Shown piece after piece: positions 8,941 through 17,853 of a DNA stretch of 64,000 bases (positions within the stretch are counted from its first letter, which is position 1; the number at the start of each line of letters is the position of its first letter). The position numbers and the translations under genes are program-made. The notes beneath the pieces were generated by a model that was not told the origin of the DNA, did not search any database, and worked only from the letters and a program-made list of their open reading frames with translations. The stretch is from the NCBI GenBank assembly GCA_944324135.1, contig CALUVE010000002.1, positions 51,974-115,973 of the forward strand, given 5' to 3'. This stretch comes from Candidatus Gastranaerophilales bacterium (GTDB lineage Bacteria; Cyanobacteriota; Vampirovibrionia; Gastranaerophilales; Gastranaerophilaceae).

Positions 8941-10335
8941 TTAGGCAATATTATCGCTTAAGCCTGCATAACCAGCTTTACCTTGTCCTCTTGTTTGTCC
9001 TGATTCAGTGTATTTGTATTGGCTTAATCTGAATTTGTCTGTACCTTGTTCAAGTATGTATATTTCAGGTTGTCTTGGGTTATCTGTTGCTTGCAGGTAA
9101 ACGTGACCGCTATCATCTGTACTTACAACTTTGTAAGTGTGGCTGCCGATTTTAATTGTGTCACCTGTTATATCAGTTGCTTTTACATTACCGATATCAC
9201 CTACATCGCCGTGGTCAATGATATCAAATGTTTTGCCATCAAGTGAGCTTAATTTAAATCCGTTGCTTGATACAAGGTCGAAACCATTAATTGCTTTCAT
9301 TAATTCATCAGGTGTTTTGTATACTTTGCCATTGTATTTTACGCCAGCGAATTTGCCTTCTCCGTCTTCAACAGCTTCGCATCCCTCCGGCAGGACTCCT
9401 TTACCGAAGATTTTTTCAAAAGCTTCGTTTGTACCGCCCGGAACATTTTGTGATCCTCTGCCTCCGTCATCTTGAACGCCATTGCCTTTGCCATCGGCAC
9501 CGTCTGTATCGTCAGCTCCTTCAGTACCGTCGCCATTTCCTGAATTTATTCTATTTTCTATACCATCTTTGAAATCTTTTAATTGTCCAGGTGTTGGTAC
9601 GGTTCTAAATTCTGACGTGTGAGTTTTACCCTTGCTGTCTGTATATGTTAAGGTATATTGTAAGTCAGTACCTTTGCCGTCTTCACCATTCGGGTTGTCA
9701 TTTACAGATAAATTAAACCCGTTAGTACCGTTATCTTTATTAAATTTGTCAGCTTCTTCTCGCAATTCTTTAAGTGCTGTTTCTCTGCCATCGCCTGTGC
9801 TGCGTGTACCTTTAGCACCATCAGCACCATCTGCTCCATCAGCTCCGTCAGCGCCGCCATTTATCTGATCAATAATATCTTGAGGTGTTTTACCTGTCAG
9901 AATATTACCATCTTTATCTTTTACAGCATATTCTCCGTTCAAGAATGATACATTATAGTCCTTGCCAAGAAGTTTCTGGAGACCGTCAACTTCGTTGCCG
10001 CCAGCACCAGCAGCACCGCCGGTTGTTCCTCCGCCGCCTCCGCCGTAAAGTCCTACTGCACTGCTGTTGCCTCCGCCGCCTAACAGACCGCCAAGGAAGC
10101 CGCCGAAGAATCCGCCTAAGAATGACTTCCAACCACCGCCGCCGCAGCAACCGTAGTCCATTGTATAGCCGCCCATCATTGGCATCCCGACTCCAAAACC
10201 GCCCATTGTTGGCATTCCGCATCCAAAACCACTGCTGTAGTTGTTAAAGCTGCCAGAAATCACTGTCTTGTTTATTACTGATGGTGTACTAAATTTACCC
10301 CATGCTCCGGGTCTTACTGGTTGAAAGAATGTCAT
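8941..10335 (-). CDS. Gly-rich, collagen-like repeat protein of unknown function
   Basis: I cannot assign a function. The 464-residue product begins MTFFQPVRPGAWGKF without a Sec signal. Residues 40-125 are extremely rich in Gly, with Met-Gly and a CCGGGG cluster. A run of Gly-Ala-Asp triplets follows (GGADGADGADGADGAKG), then a second acidic GAD/GTD stretch, and a C-terminal half with small beta-rich units (VKYNGKVYKTPDELMKAING, IKIGSHTYKVVSTD). The composition suggests an extended, exported or surface-exposed structural protein. I chose the second ATG (10335) because AAGGAG lies eight bases before it and only two before the first. It is preceded by the shared direct-repeat promoter described separately and followed by a terminator. 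Confidence 0.75.
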   Translation of the reverse strand: MTFFQPVRPGAWGKFSTPSVINKTVISGSFNNYSSGFGCGMPTMGGFGVGMPMMGGYTMDYGCCGGGGWKSFLGGFFGGFLGGLLGGGGNSSAVGLYGGGGGGTTGGAAGAGGNEVDGLQKLLGKDYNVSFLNGEYAVKDKDGNILTGKTPQDIIDQINGGADGADGADGADGAKGTRSTGDGRETALKELREEADKFNKDNGTNGFNLSVNDNPNGEDGKGTDLQYTLTYTDSKGKTHTSEFRTVPTPGQLKDFKDGIENRINSGNGDGTEGADDTDGADGKGNGVQDDGGRGSQNVPGGTNEAFEKIFGKGVLPEGCEAVEDGEGKFAGVKYNGKVYKTPDELMKAINGFDLVSSNGFKLSSLDGKTFDIIDHGDVGDIGNVKATDITGDTIKIGSHTYKVVSTDDSGHVYLQATDNPRQPEIYILEQGTDKFRLSQYKYTESGQTRGQGKAGYAGLSDNIA

Positions 10336-10374
10336 AAACATATCTCCTTAGTTTATAGTGCTTTATATATATAA

Positions 10375-10431
10375 AGTATATACGTATTGCATAATTGCGT
10401 ATATAACATTGTTTTGTTACATTTCTTTACA
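10375..10431 (-). promoter_or_regulatory. Direct-repeat operator and promoter (site a)
   Basis: Read on the minus strand, TGTAAA-GAAA-TGTAACA spans 10431-10415. A -10-like TATACT follows at 10380-10375, embedded in ATATACTTTATATAT. The 15-base -10 context is identical to that upstream of the gene at 37837. The same TGTWAM-N4-TGTWAM repeat occurs at three other promoters in the window. A CTTTATAT/ATATAAAG palindrome (10361-10376) overlaps the likely start site. Nothing else is recognisable in 10336-10554. Confidence 0.55.
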
Positions 10432-10554
10432 AAAGCACTTGTGTAAACCGGTTATTGTTCGCTTATACTCTTTGTTATCCCTATATTTATATTATAACAT
10501 TTTTTATAAATATATGGTACATTTAATAAGATAAATATTAATAAATGTTAAGAT

Positions 10555-12945
10555 TTAAACATCTAACCCGGTAAATAATTGGAGAGATGTTGCAGAGTTT
10601 AGAATAGGATATTCGTCCAAATTACGTGTTTTAATAAAGTCTATTGCTTCGTTACGCGCAAGTTCAAGAATTTTTGCATCGCGTACTATGTCAGATATTA
10701 TCAAATCAGGCAAACCGCTCTGGCGTGTTCCGAGAAATTCTCCGGGGCCGCGCAGCTGCAAATCTTTTTCAGCAATAACAAAACCGTCGTTAGTTTGAGT
10801 CATAATATTTAAACGTTCACGGGTTTCCTGTGATTTAGATGCTGTCACAAGTACACAATATGACTGGAGAGCGCTTCGCCCGACACGTCCTCTCAGCTGA
10901 TGGAGTTGAGATAGTCCGAAACGTTCAGCATTTTCAATAATCATAACTGTAGCGTTCGGAACATCAACCCCGACTTCTACAACTGTTGTTGAAACGAGAA
11001 TATCATATTTTTTATTCTTAAAGTCAGCCATGACCTGTTCTTTTTCGTCATTTTTCAATTTGCCGTGCAGCAGTCCAATTTTGTATTGCGGAAAGATTTC
11101 ATTCTGAAGTTTTTCAGCTTCGATTGTTGCGGCTTTAGCTGATAATGTCTCGCTTTCATCAATCAACGGATACACAACGTAGGCTTGTCTGCCTGCATTT
11201 ACTTCGGATTTAATAAGTTCATAGACACCCCTGTGTGAACTTGTGAGAGTTGTTTTTATCGGGAGTCTCCCTTTAGGGAGCTCGTCAATCACGGTTAAAT
11301 CCAAATCGCCGTGCACAGTGAGAGCAAGTGTCCGTGGAATCGGGGTTGCAGTCATTGTGAGCATTTGAGGATTATGTGATTTTTTTCGGAGAATATTTCT
11401 TTGTTTTACTCCGAATCTGTGCTGTTCATCAACGACTATTGCGCCAAGATTTGCAAAATCAACAGTGTCCTGAATTAGTGCGTGCGTACCAACTGCAATA
11501 TGCATTTGTCCGTTTTTTAAATTAGTCAGCATTTCATTTCTGACTTTTTTGCCCTGCGAACCTAAGAACAATCCCACACTTAATCCCATAGGGGTAAGCC
11601 ATTGTACAAGATTATTATAATGCTGCTGCGCAAGAATTTCAGTCGGCGCCATGATTGCACCTTGATACCCGTTTTCAACTGCCGCAAGGAGCATTATCGT
11701 AGCGACAACAGTTTTACCGCTGCCGACATCTCCCTGTAGAAGTCTTTGCATTGGTTCATCAGAGGTCATATCAGCAAGAATTTCGTTTACAGCTTTTTTT
11801 TGTCCGCTAGTTAACTCAAACGGGAGACTGTCAATAAATTGTTTTACAAGACCGTTTTGTTTTACTTGCAATGCAAGTGATGAGCCGCTATGACGAGCAT
11901 TTTCTCTCAGCCTGACAAGTTTTAGCTGCACCAGAAATAATTCTTCAAAAATTAAGCTGAATCTAGCCCTATCAAGCATATCCTGTGTTTCAGGGAAATG
12001 AACTTGTTGTATTGCAATGCTTTTGTTTAAAATACCGTGCTTTTGCATCAAATCCTGCGGTAGCACATCTGGAATTTTGTCTTTATACAGTTCTATAGCA
12101 TTAAAAATTGCACGTCGAAGCGTTTTAATGCTTAAATCCTCAGTTACAGTGTAAATAGGAACAATTCTTGCAATATTAAGATTAGATGATGAATTTTCCA
12201 GAAATTCTCCGGTCATAATTGAGTATGAGGGTTTATCAATTGTAAGTTTTTTGTTGTAATTATTGAGTTTTACCTTGCCTGATACCATTATACCGGCATT
12301 TACCGGAAACTGAGCTTTTATCCTTTCAAGCATAAAGCGGTTTGATTTCGCTTGAAAAAATCCAAGTTCCAGATTGCCGCTTTCATCAGTGATTATGACT
12401 TTTATAACAGAAAGATTATTTTTAGAGTTAAATGCAGAAACGGATTTTATGTAACCGAAAATTGTTGTATTTTCTCCCTCTTTTAAGTCTCTTATAAGTG
12501 TTCTTGCCGAATAGTCAATATGTCTTTTAGGAAAATACATTATCAAATCTTGTGCAGTGTATATACCCATTTTGTTGAGTTTATATGCAATTTTAGGCCC
12601 TACACCTTTTACGTACATGACATCAACTTCCGCAGGGTCTGTTGAAAAGTTTTTTGTATCAGGTGAAGAGCTATCTTTTGAGGAATTTTGAGACTTAATT
12701 TCTGATTTAATAACTTTAATCAGTCTTTCAATAGCGCGGCGGCGGCCTTGTACGCTGTCACAGGGGTAGTGGGCAAAAATTTCAGCAATAATTTCCCATT
12801 TTGGGGATTTATTATTTTTTTTATATAATTTTAGAGCTTCATTTTTTATGAATGAAGAAAAAGTCTGTTTTTTGCCGCGGATATCTATGTATCTGTGCTT
12901 AATTTCAAGTTCTATAGCAGTTCGTATTTGGTCAAGATTTTCCAA
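10555..12945 (-). CDS. recG: ATP-dependent DNA helicase RecG
   Basis: RecG remodels stalled replication forks and branch-migrates Holliday junctions. The 796-residue product has the OB-fold wedge domain (about 110-270), Walker A LLQGDVGSGKT at about 402-412, the RecG-type DExH box VVDEQHRFGV near 508, TATPIPRT, and motif VI QLRGRVGRS. About 105 extra N-terminal residues precede the wedge, as in cyanobacterial RecG. The start appears to be TTG at 12945: it directly follows the TAA of the cyclase gene, and GAGG lies nine bases upstream. This makes recG the second gene of a coupled pair. Confidence 0.95.
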   Translation of the reverse strand: MENLDQIRTAIELEIKHRYIDIRGKKQTFSSFIKNEALKLYKKNNKSPKWEIIAEIFAHYPCDSVQGRRRAIERLIKVIKSEIKSQNSSKDSSSPDTKNFSTDPAEVDVMYVKGVGPKIAYKLNKMGIYTAQDLIMYFPKRHIDYSARTLIRDLKEGENTTIFGYIKSVSAFNSKNNLSVIKVIITDESGNLELGFFQAKSNRFMLERIKAQFPVNAGIMVSGKVKLNNYNKKLTIDKPSYSIMTGEFLENSSSNLNIARIVPIYTVTEDLSIKTLRRAIFNAIELYKDKIPDVLPQDLMQKHGILNKSIAIQQVHFPETQDMLDRARFSLIFEELFLVQLKLVRLRENARHSGSSLALQVKQNGLVKQFIDSLPFELTSGQKKAVNEILADMTSDEPMQRLLQGDVGSGKTVVATIMLLAAVENGYQGAIMAPTEILAQQHYNNLVQWLTPMGLSVGLFLGSQGKKVRNEMLTNLKNGQMHIAVGTHALIQDTVDFANLGAIVVDEQHRFGVKQRNILRKKSHNPQMLTMTATPIPRTLALTVHGDLDLTVIDELPKGRLPIKTTLTSSHRGVYELIKSEVNAGRQAYVVYPLIDESETLSAKAATIEAEKLQNEIFPQYKIGLLHGKLKNDEKEQVMADFKNKKYDILVSTTVVEVGVDVPNATVMIIENAERFGLSQLHQLRGRVGRSALQSYCVLVTASKSQETRERLNIMTQTNDGFVIAEKDLQLRGPGEFLGTRQSGLPDLIISDIVRDAKILELARNEAIDFIKTRNLDEYPILNSATSLQLFTGLDV

Positions 12946-14892
12946 TTAAGAGAGCCTCAATACTTCATAAATATCCATTTTTTTAGATTTTCCCCTGATT
13001 GTAACTTCGCTGATTTTAATTACATCCGCAATTCCGCTGACATACGAGTATGTAGAACTGCTTATCAGAAGATTTGTTTTGTATACTTTGTTATAACTTT
13101 CAATACGGCTGGCAAGGTTTACTGTATCCCCAATAACTGTGTATTCAAGCCTTTTTTCGGAGCCAATATTCCCTACAAAAGCTTCACCTGTATTTATACC
13201 AATACCGATTTCAATTTTAGGTTTGCCCTCAAAAAGCCACTTGTCCTGCAGCTGGTCAACTTTCTTCAGCATTTCATTAGCACAGCGAACAGCATTTACC
13301 GGATGGTTTAAATCTTCAATAGGGTCGCCAAATACGGCCATAACAGCATCACCGATGAATTTATTTATAACGCCGTTGTATTTTGAGATAATCGGTTCAA
13401 TTTCCGTAAAGTATTCGTTCAGGATTTTAGAAACATCTTCGGCAGTCATTTTTTCGCTCATGCTGGTGAAACCGCGGATGTCTGCAAATAGAACTGTTAC
13501 AACTGCTTTTTTGCCGCCCAGCTTGATGTCATCTATATTTTGGACAACGTTTTTCATAACATCCTGAGATATGTATTTGCCCATTGCCTGCTTAATCTTT
13601 TCCTTGTTTCTGCCCTCAAGGATGAATCTGTAGGAATAGCCGAAAATAAGGGTACTCAGCTGGATAAGGAGCGGTGTTATAACATTTACAGCAATGTTAA
13701 ATTTGAAACAAACAACTGAAAATGCTGTGTAAAGTGCACCGAGAGCTATGACAGCTATTAAGGATTTGAAGAAACTGAGTTTTAATATCAGATACATTGT
13801 TCCTGCAGTCAATAGCGCAAGCAGTACCAGATCAAACAGAATGGTTGATTGTTTTGTGAAATCAGAATTTATGATGTTGTCAAGAATAGTAGCTTGAATA
13901 TCAACCCCCGGATGTTTTTCATGAACAGGGGTCAGCAGAGCATCGACAGGGCCTATAGCTGCAGCCTGCGCGTTGCCGCCGATTAATATAATCTTGTCAT
14001 CAAATTCGTGCGGGTCAATTATCGGTTTTTTGCCCTGTTTCATCAGCATCAATGAATCAATGACGTCAGAGGCAGAGTATTTTATGTGTGAATAATCGCT
14101 ATTCCTCATCATTTTTTTATAAGTAATCAAAGTTTGAGAACCTATTGGAGAATTCATAACCGGAATTCTTTTGCCGGTTTTCGGGATAATAATTTCATTG
14201 TCAGTGAGTGTTAATTCGTTTATGTCGTTTACAAGCATATATATGCGGAGTGCCAGCACAGGGAACATTTTGCCGTTAACAGTCACAATGTTGTCAGCAG
14301 ATTGAAGATATCCGTAGAGTGCTGTTGTTGATTTTACAGAGCCTGCATTTGCTACAGAATCAAAGTATGGTTTCGGAAAACGAATTATTGAGTTGTAGCG
14401 CCCCGGAATCTTATTTTTTCTCATATCATGAATTTTTACGTAAAATTTATCCTTAAACGCATTAAAAAATTCAGGATTTGATTCTTCTATTGAGACATTT
14501 TCTCTCATTGGAATAAATCCGACAACAAGATTTGGAGTTTTTTTCAGCTGTGCAAAAAATTTAGCGTCAGATTCGGGGTTCTCTTCATCAAGTACACTCA
14601 ATATGGCATCGTAACCTATGGCTTTTGGTTTGGAATAGGTATTTATGTATTCAAATATGTAGGAGTACAATTCTCTCTTCCAAGGCCACTTGTAGCGTGA
14701 TACAGAGGTATTATCAATTGATATAATTATAATGTCTTTGGAAATAGTCGGTTTGGCTGTCACATTTTTCATCATGAAATTGTAGGCTTTATATTCCAAA
14801 AATTCCCATGATACTAAAATAATAATAACTGACAGTAAAATATGTATCAAAAATGCGTATAAGTAAAATAGTTTAGATTTAAGTCTCTTCAT
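12946..14892 (-). CDS. CHASE2-domain class III adenylate cyclase
   Basis: The 648-residue product starts with a transmembrane helix (8-28), followed by a large extracytoplasmic CHASE2 sensor (KDIIIISIDNTSVSRYKWPW is its hallmark), three closely spaced transmembrane helices (about 350-425) and a cyclase catalytic domain from about 467. Catalytic features are the metal-binding LFADIRGF and IGDAVMAVFGD, the purine-specifying Lys in NKFIGD, and YTVIGDTVNLASRIES with the transition-state Asn and Arg. These favour ATP as substrate and cAMP as product. No cAMP receptor gene lies nearby. The stop abuts the recG start (TAA-TTG), which may be an accident of compact layout rather than a functional link. 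Confidence 0.92.
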   Translation of the reverse strand: MKRLKSKLFYLYAFLIHILLSVIIILVSWEFLEYKAYNFMMKNVTAKPTISKDIIIISIDNTSVSRYKWPWKRELYSYIFEYINTYSKPKAIGYDAILSVLDEENPESDAKFFAQLKKTPNLVVGFIPMRENVSIEESNPEFFNAFKDKFYVKIHDMRKNKIPGRYNSIIRFPKPYFDSVANAGSVKSTTALYGYLQSADNIVTVNGKMFPVLALRIYMLVNDINELTLTDNEIIIPKTGKRIPVMNSPIGSQTLITYKKMMRNSDYSHIKYSASDVIDSLMLMKQGKKPIIDPHEFDDKIILIGGNAQAAAIGPVDALLTPVHEKHPGVDIQATILDNIINSDFTKQSTILFDLVLLALLTAGTMYLILKLSFFKSLIAVIALGALYTAFSVVCFKFNIAVNVITPLLIQLSTLIFGYSYRFILEGRNKEKIKQAMGKYISQDVMKNVVQNIDDIKLGGKKAVVTVLFADIRGFTSMSEKMTAEDVSKILNEYFTEIEPIISKYNGVINKFIGDAVMAVFGDPIEDLNHPVNAVRCANEMLKKVDQLQDKWLFEGKPKIEIGIGINTGEAFVGNIGSEKRLEYTVIGDTVNLASRIESYNKVYKTNLLISSSTYSYVSGIADVIKISEVTIRGKSKKMDIYEVLRLS

Positions 14893-14950
14893 AACACTCT
14901 ATCCCGTTTTCTATTTTATGATATAATAAATTTTGAAAAAAGGATAGTTT

Positions 14951-15559
14951 ATGCAAGAAAATTTAATTAATATCTTATCAGACGAAAAAATTTTACCAAT
15001 AATTAGAGGAAATGACCCTGATGCTGTAATTTCAACGGCAAAAGCGCTGATTGAGGGCGGTATCAATGTTCTTGAAATTAATGTTCAAAATTCCAAAATA
15101 TATAAAGCTATAGAGGAAATATCAAAGCATGCTTATGTTTGTGCAGGTGGTATTATTACATCACTTCAGGCAAAAGTTGCTATTGAGGCAGGCGCCAAAT
15201 GTATATCATCACCTATTTTCCAGATGAATCTTGTAAAAATATCAAAAAATGAAAAAATTCCGTTTATAGCAGGTACTTCAACAGCAAACGAGGCATATTC
15301 TGCCTGGAAAGCTCGTATACCGGTCATAAAAATATATCCGATTACTGCTATGGGCGGTGTTCAATATATTGAAGATTTGTTAAGACCAATGCCGTTTTTA
15401 AATGTTTTACCGCTTGGAAATGTTAAGCTTAATGAAGTTAACGACTACATAAAAGCTGGAGCTTTTGCTGTAGGTGTCGGTCGTGATTTTTATGACGGCT
15501 TTAATTACAACGAAATAACCAAGCGCGCTAAACGGGTTCTGGCTGACATCAGGGGGTAG
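14951..15559 (+). CDS. eda: 2-keto-3-deoxy-6-phosphogluconate (KDPG) aldolase
   Basis: This class I aldolase cleaves KDPG to pyruvate and glyceraldehyde 3-phosphate. At 202 residues it has family length. The Schiff-base lysine is K127 in IPVIKIYP, the base Glu is E42 in NVLEINVQN, and phosphate-binding glycines occur in AGGIITSLQAKVAIEAGAK and LPLGNVKL. It is the first gene of an eda-kdgK-csaB operon (five bases to kdgK). An aldolase paired with a KDG kinase, with no dehydratase, points to use of 2-keto-3-deoxygluconate from uronates rather than a full Entner-Doudoroff route (inference). 4-Hydroxy-2-oxoglutarate is a common side substrate. Confidence 0.92.
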   Translation: MQENLINILSDEKILPIIRGNDPDAVISTAKALIEGGINVLEINVQNSKIYKAIEEISKHAYVCAGGIITSLQAKVAIEAGAKCISSPIFQMNLVKISKNEKIPFIAGTSTANEAYSAWKARIPVIKIYPITAMGGVQYIEDLLRPMPFLNVLPLGNVKLNEVNDYIKAGAFAVGVGRDFYDGFNYNEITKRAKRVLADIRG

Positions 15560-15564
15560 TTTAA

Positions 15565-16509
15565 ATGGAACAGAAACTTGATATTGTTACTATCGGTGAA
15601 TGTTTGATTGAATTATCAAGTAATACGAGGCTAAGTGCAGCTGAATGTTTGTATAAATACTACGGCGGAGATGCTCTGGCTGCTGCCGTTGCAGCACTTC
15701 GTCTCGGCTCAAAAGTCGGTTTTATTACAAGAGTCGGCAACGATGCATTCAAAGAATATCTCCTTGACAGCTGGCAGGCTGAGGGATTGGACATTTCTCA
15801 GGTAAAACTTTCAACTGACCCTAACGGGTTTTACTTTACTGCTCATGAAAGTGCTACTGAAAAGGAATTTGCATACTATAGACGTAAAATAGCACCTGCC
15901 AAGTTGTCCATCGAAGATATTTCTAAAGATTATATAACCTCTGCGAGGGCAATTTACGCATCAGGAATTACTCAGTCGCTTTCTTTATCTGCAAAAGAGG
16001 CTGTAAACACTGCGTTCCAAATTGCAAAGGATAATTCTGTCCTGACTGCTTATGATCCGAACTTTTCATCACTTATAACTTCTCCTGAGAATGCCAGAGA
16101 GTATTTCAATGAAATTATCGGTAATGTTGATATTTTATTCATGAGTGCAAAACATGATACTGTTAATATTCTTGAAATTAGCTCTGTCGAAAATATAATG
16201 AAATCAATGTGGGATAAAGGTGTTAGTGTAGTAGTCATAAAATCAGGTCAGGACGGCGGTTATTTCACAGGATATAACGGCAACATAGTATTTACAGAGT
16301 TTTATACAAGGGATGTAATTGATACTACCTGTGCCGGCGATGTTTTCAACGGCGGTTTCCTGCATGCTCTTGTAAAAGGATTTACTCCTTTTGAAGCTGC
16401 TAAACTTGCTTCCATCGTTGCAGGTTTGCAGTCTCAGGGAATTGGTGCAATAAAATCAATTCCTTATAAAGATGAAGTATATAATATATTCCGCGGCGGT
16501 GCTTGTTAA
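15565..16509 (+). CDS. kdgK: 2-keto-3-deoxygluconate kinase (PfkB family)
   Basis: This 314-residue ribokinase-family sugar kinase probably phosphorylates 2-keto-3-deoxygluconate to KDPG, the substrate of the preceding aldolase. It shows the N-terminal GECLIEL, the substrate glycines YYGGDALAAAVAALRLG, and the anion-hole/base motif DTTCAGDVFNGGFLHAL at 253-269 (base D259). The first residue of the usual GAGD is Cys here, a tolerated but uncommon variant. Function is inferred from the family plus the adjacent eda; a different ketose specificity is possible. Confidence 0.85.
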   Translation: MEQKLDIVTIGECLIELSSNTRLSAAECLYKYYGGDALAAAVAALRLGSKVGFITRVGNDAFKEYLLDSWQAEGLDISQVKLSTDPNGFYFTAHESATEKEFAYYRRKIAPAKLSIEDISKDYITSARAIYASGITQSLSLSAKEAVNTAFQIAKDNSVLTAYDPNFSSLITSPENAREYFNEIIGNVDILFMSAKHDTVNILEISSVENIMKSMWDKGVSVVVIKSGQDGGYFTGYNGNIVFTEFYTRDVIDTTCAGDVFNGGFLHALVKGFTPFEAAKLASIVAGLQSQGIGAIKSIPYKDEVYNIFRGGAC

Positions 16510-16511
16510 TT

Positions 16512-17531
16512 ATGACAAAAAAAGTTGTTATCTCTGGATATTACGGATATGGAAATTTCGGTGACGAAGCAATTTTGTACACTCTTATTCAAAAACTGAA
16601 AGACTTTGACACAGATATTACTGTTATTTCTGGCAATCCGCGTTTTACGTCTTTGAATTATTATGTAAAAGCTGTTAAGAACTTTTCTTTTTCCAAGGTT
16701 GCAGGTGTCATCAAACAAGCTGATGTTCTCATCTCGGGCGGCGGCAGCCTGCTGCAGGATGTAACCAGTCTGAAGAGCCTTTTATATTATCTGTGGGTTA
16801 TATGGCTTGGTATAAAATATAAAAAAGAAGTTATCATTTTCGCGCAGGGTATCGGTCCTGTAAACAATCCAATAGCAGCTTTTTTGACAAGACAGCTGCT
16901 AAAAAGATGCGCTTATGTGAGTGTTCGTGATGAAAAAAGTTTGCAGCTGCTTAATGACTGGAATGTAGATGCTAAATTAGTTTGCGACCCAATATATTCA
17001 TTCCCGCTTTCTACTTCTGCCAATACGCACTCAATAGGTATTCAACTGCGTGATTTTAAGACAATGAATGACAAATTGTTAAAATCTCTTGCGGCTCAGG
17101 TTGTAAAAGATTTTTCCGATTTAAAAATCGTTGTTATTTCTTTTCAGGATGCTGTGGATTTAGAAATATGCAACAAGTTTGCGCAATATGTTAGAGCAAT
17201 TAACCATAACGCTGATATTGAGGTCGTTTCCGGTTTGACCGGTAAATCTCTTGTTGCTAAAATATCAACTCTGGATTATTTGATTGCAATGCGTTTTCAC
17301 GCACTGCTGCTCGCTGTTAAGTTCGGCATAAAGTCTGCCGCTGTAAATTATGATGTCAAAGTTGAGAAGCTGGCAGACGAATTTAATTTACCAAAAATCT
17401 CCATGACGGGTGATGACGATTTAGACAAGGCTTTCAACTGTATGCGCTATGAATCATCGTCAGAAATCCGTCTAAAAGCCAACAGCAAGACTTTTGACTG
17501 GCTGGGAATAACTGATTTTTTTGAGAAATAG
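16512..17531 (+). CDS. csaB: Polysaccharide pyruvyl transferase CsaB
   Basis: CsaB transfers pyruvate to secondary cell-wall or surface polysaccharide. The 339-residue product has the family N-terminus VVISGYYGYGNFGDEAIL, then ADVLISGGGSLLQD, VIIFAQGIGPV and a C-terminal MRFHALLLAVKFGIKS. I take the ATG at 16512, three bases after the kdgK stop; an in-frame TTG at 16503 would overlap kdgK. CsaB occurs widely in Cyanobacteria as well as Firmicutes with S-layers. Its place in a sugar-acid operon may reflect shared transcription more than shared pathway. Confidence 0.88.
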   Translation: MTKKVVISGYYGYGNFGDEAILYTLIQKLKDFDTDITVISGNPRFTSLNYYVKAVKNFSFSKVAGVIKQADVLISGGGSLLQDVTSLKSLLYYLWVIWLGIKYKKEVIIFAQGIGPVNNPIAAFLTRQLLKRCAYVSVRDEKSLQLLNDWNVDAKLVCDPIYSFPLSTSANTHSIGIQLRDFKTMNDKLLKSLAAQVVKDFSDLKIVVISFQDAVDLEICNKFAQYVRAINHNADIEVVSGLTGKSLVAKISTLDYLIAMRFHALLLAVKFGIKSAAVNYDVKVEKLADEFNLPKISMTGDDDLDKAFNCMRYESSSEIRLKANSKTFDWLGITDFFEK

Positions 17532-17536
17532 GGGCT

Positions 17537-17673
17537 TATATAGCAAATTCCACAGATACTATAAAAAACCGTCATTCTGAGGACTTTAGTCCGAAGAAGT
17601 GTTTTTATCGAGATACTTCGCTAACGCTCAGTATGACGTTGTTTTAAAAATTTTGGGTGAAATTTGCTTTATA
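17537..17673. repeat. MITE-like palindromic element with terminal inverted repeats
   Basis: The 137-bp element has imperfect terminal inverted repeats: 17537-17553 (TATATAGCAAATTCCAC) against the complement of 17657-17673, matching at 15 of 17 positions. Inside is a second inverted pair, CGTCATTCTGAG (17570-17581) and CTCAGTATGACG (17627-17638), one mismatch in 12. Within that lie GGACTTTAGTCC and a GAAG/CTTC stem. There is no coding capacity. The TATA ends suggest a TA-targeting (IS630/Tc1-like) origin (inference). It fills the space between csaB and the tRNA-Leu promoter. Confidence 0.6.
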
Positions 17674-17691
17674 CATCTCGAGAAATAATGT

Positions 17692-17720
17692 TTGACATGA
17701 CAATGTTTTTCAGTTAATAT
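17692..17720 (+). promoter_or_regulatory. Promoter of the tRNA-Leu transcript
   Basis: TTGACA at 17692-17697 and TAATAT at 17715-17720 are spaced 17 bases, with a TATAAT register overlapping at 17718-17723. Transcription should begin near 17727, at the start of the leader element rather than at the tRNA. Confidence 0.7.
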
Positions 17721-17727
17721 AATCAAG

Positions 17728-17831
17728 TGAAAATTTAATATCTATGCCCTCGTGGCACTCTGCCGACGAGAACGATTGAGTATCGTTCGAGGAGAGGGGA
17801 GGTAGACGCCATTCACCTGTGAGTCCGGCAG
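17728..17831 (+). other. Structured leader upstream of tRNA-Leu, partly duplicating its 5' end
   Basis: The block at 17728-17756 (TGAAAATTTAATATC, three bases, GCCCTCGTGGC) is repeated at 17836-17864, where the second half is the 5' end of tRNA-Leu. The leader also contains GGTAGACGC, the D-arm sequence of the tRNA, displaced by about 38 bases that hold a perfect hairpin, GAACGAT/ATCGTTC. A TGCCG/CGGCA helix (17761-17765 with 17826-17830) would enclose about 60 nt, and CCCTC/GAGGG could form a crossing helix. It may be a decayed tRNA copy with an insertion, or a regulatory RNA; it is not a normal tRNA. Confidence 0.45.
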
Positions 17832-17853
17832 TAATTGAAAATTTAATATCCGC

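Noticed and set aside
9769..9868. Short tandem repeat resembling a repeat array in the Gly-rich gene
   Set aside because: The period is nine bases and in frame, coding Gly-Ala-Asp triplets; there are no spacers, so it is not a CRISPR. No CRISPR array was seen anywhere in the window.
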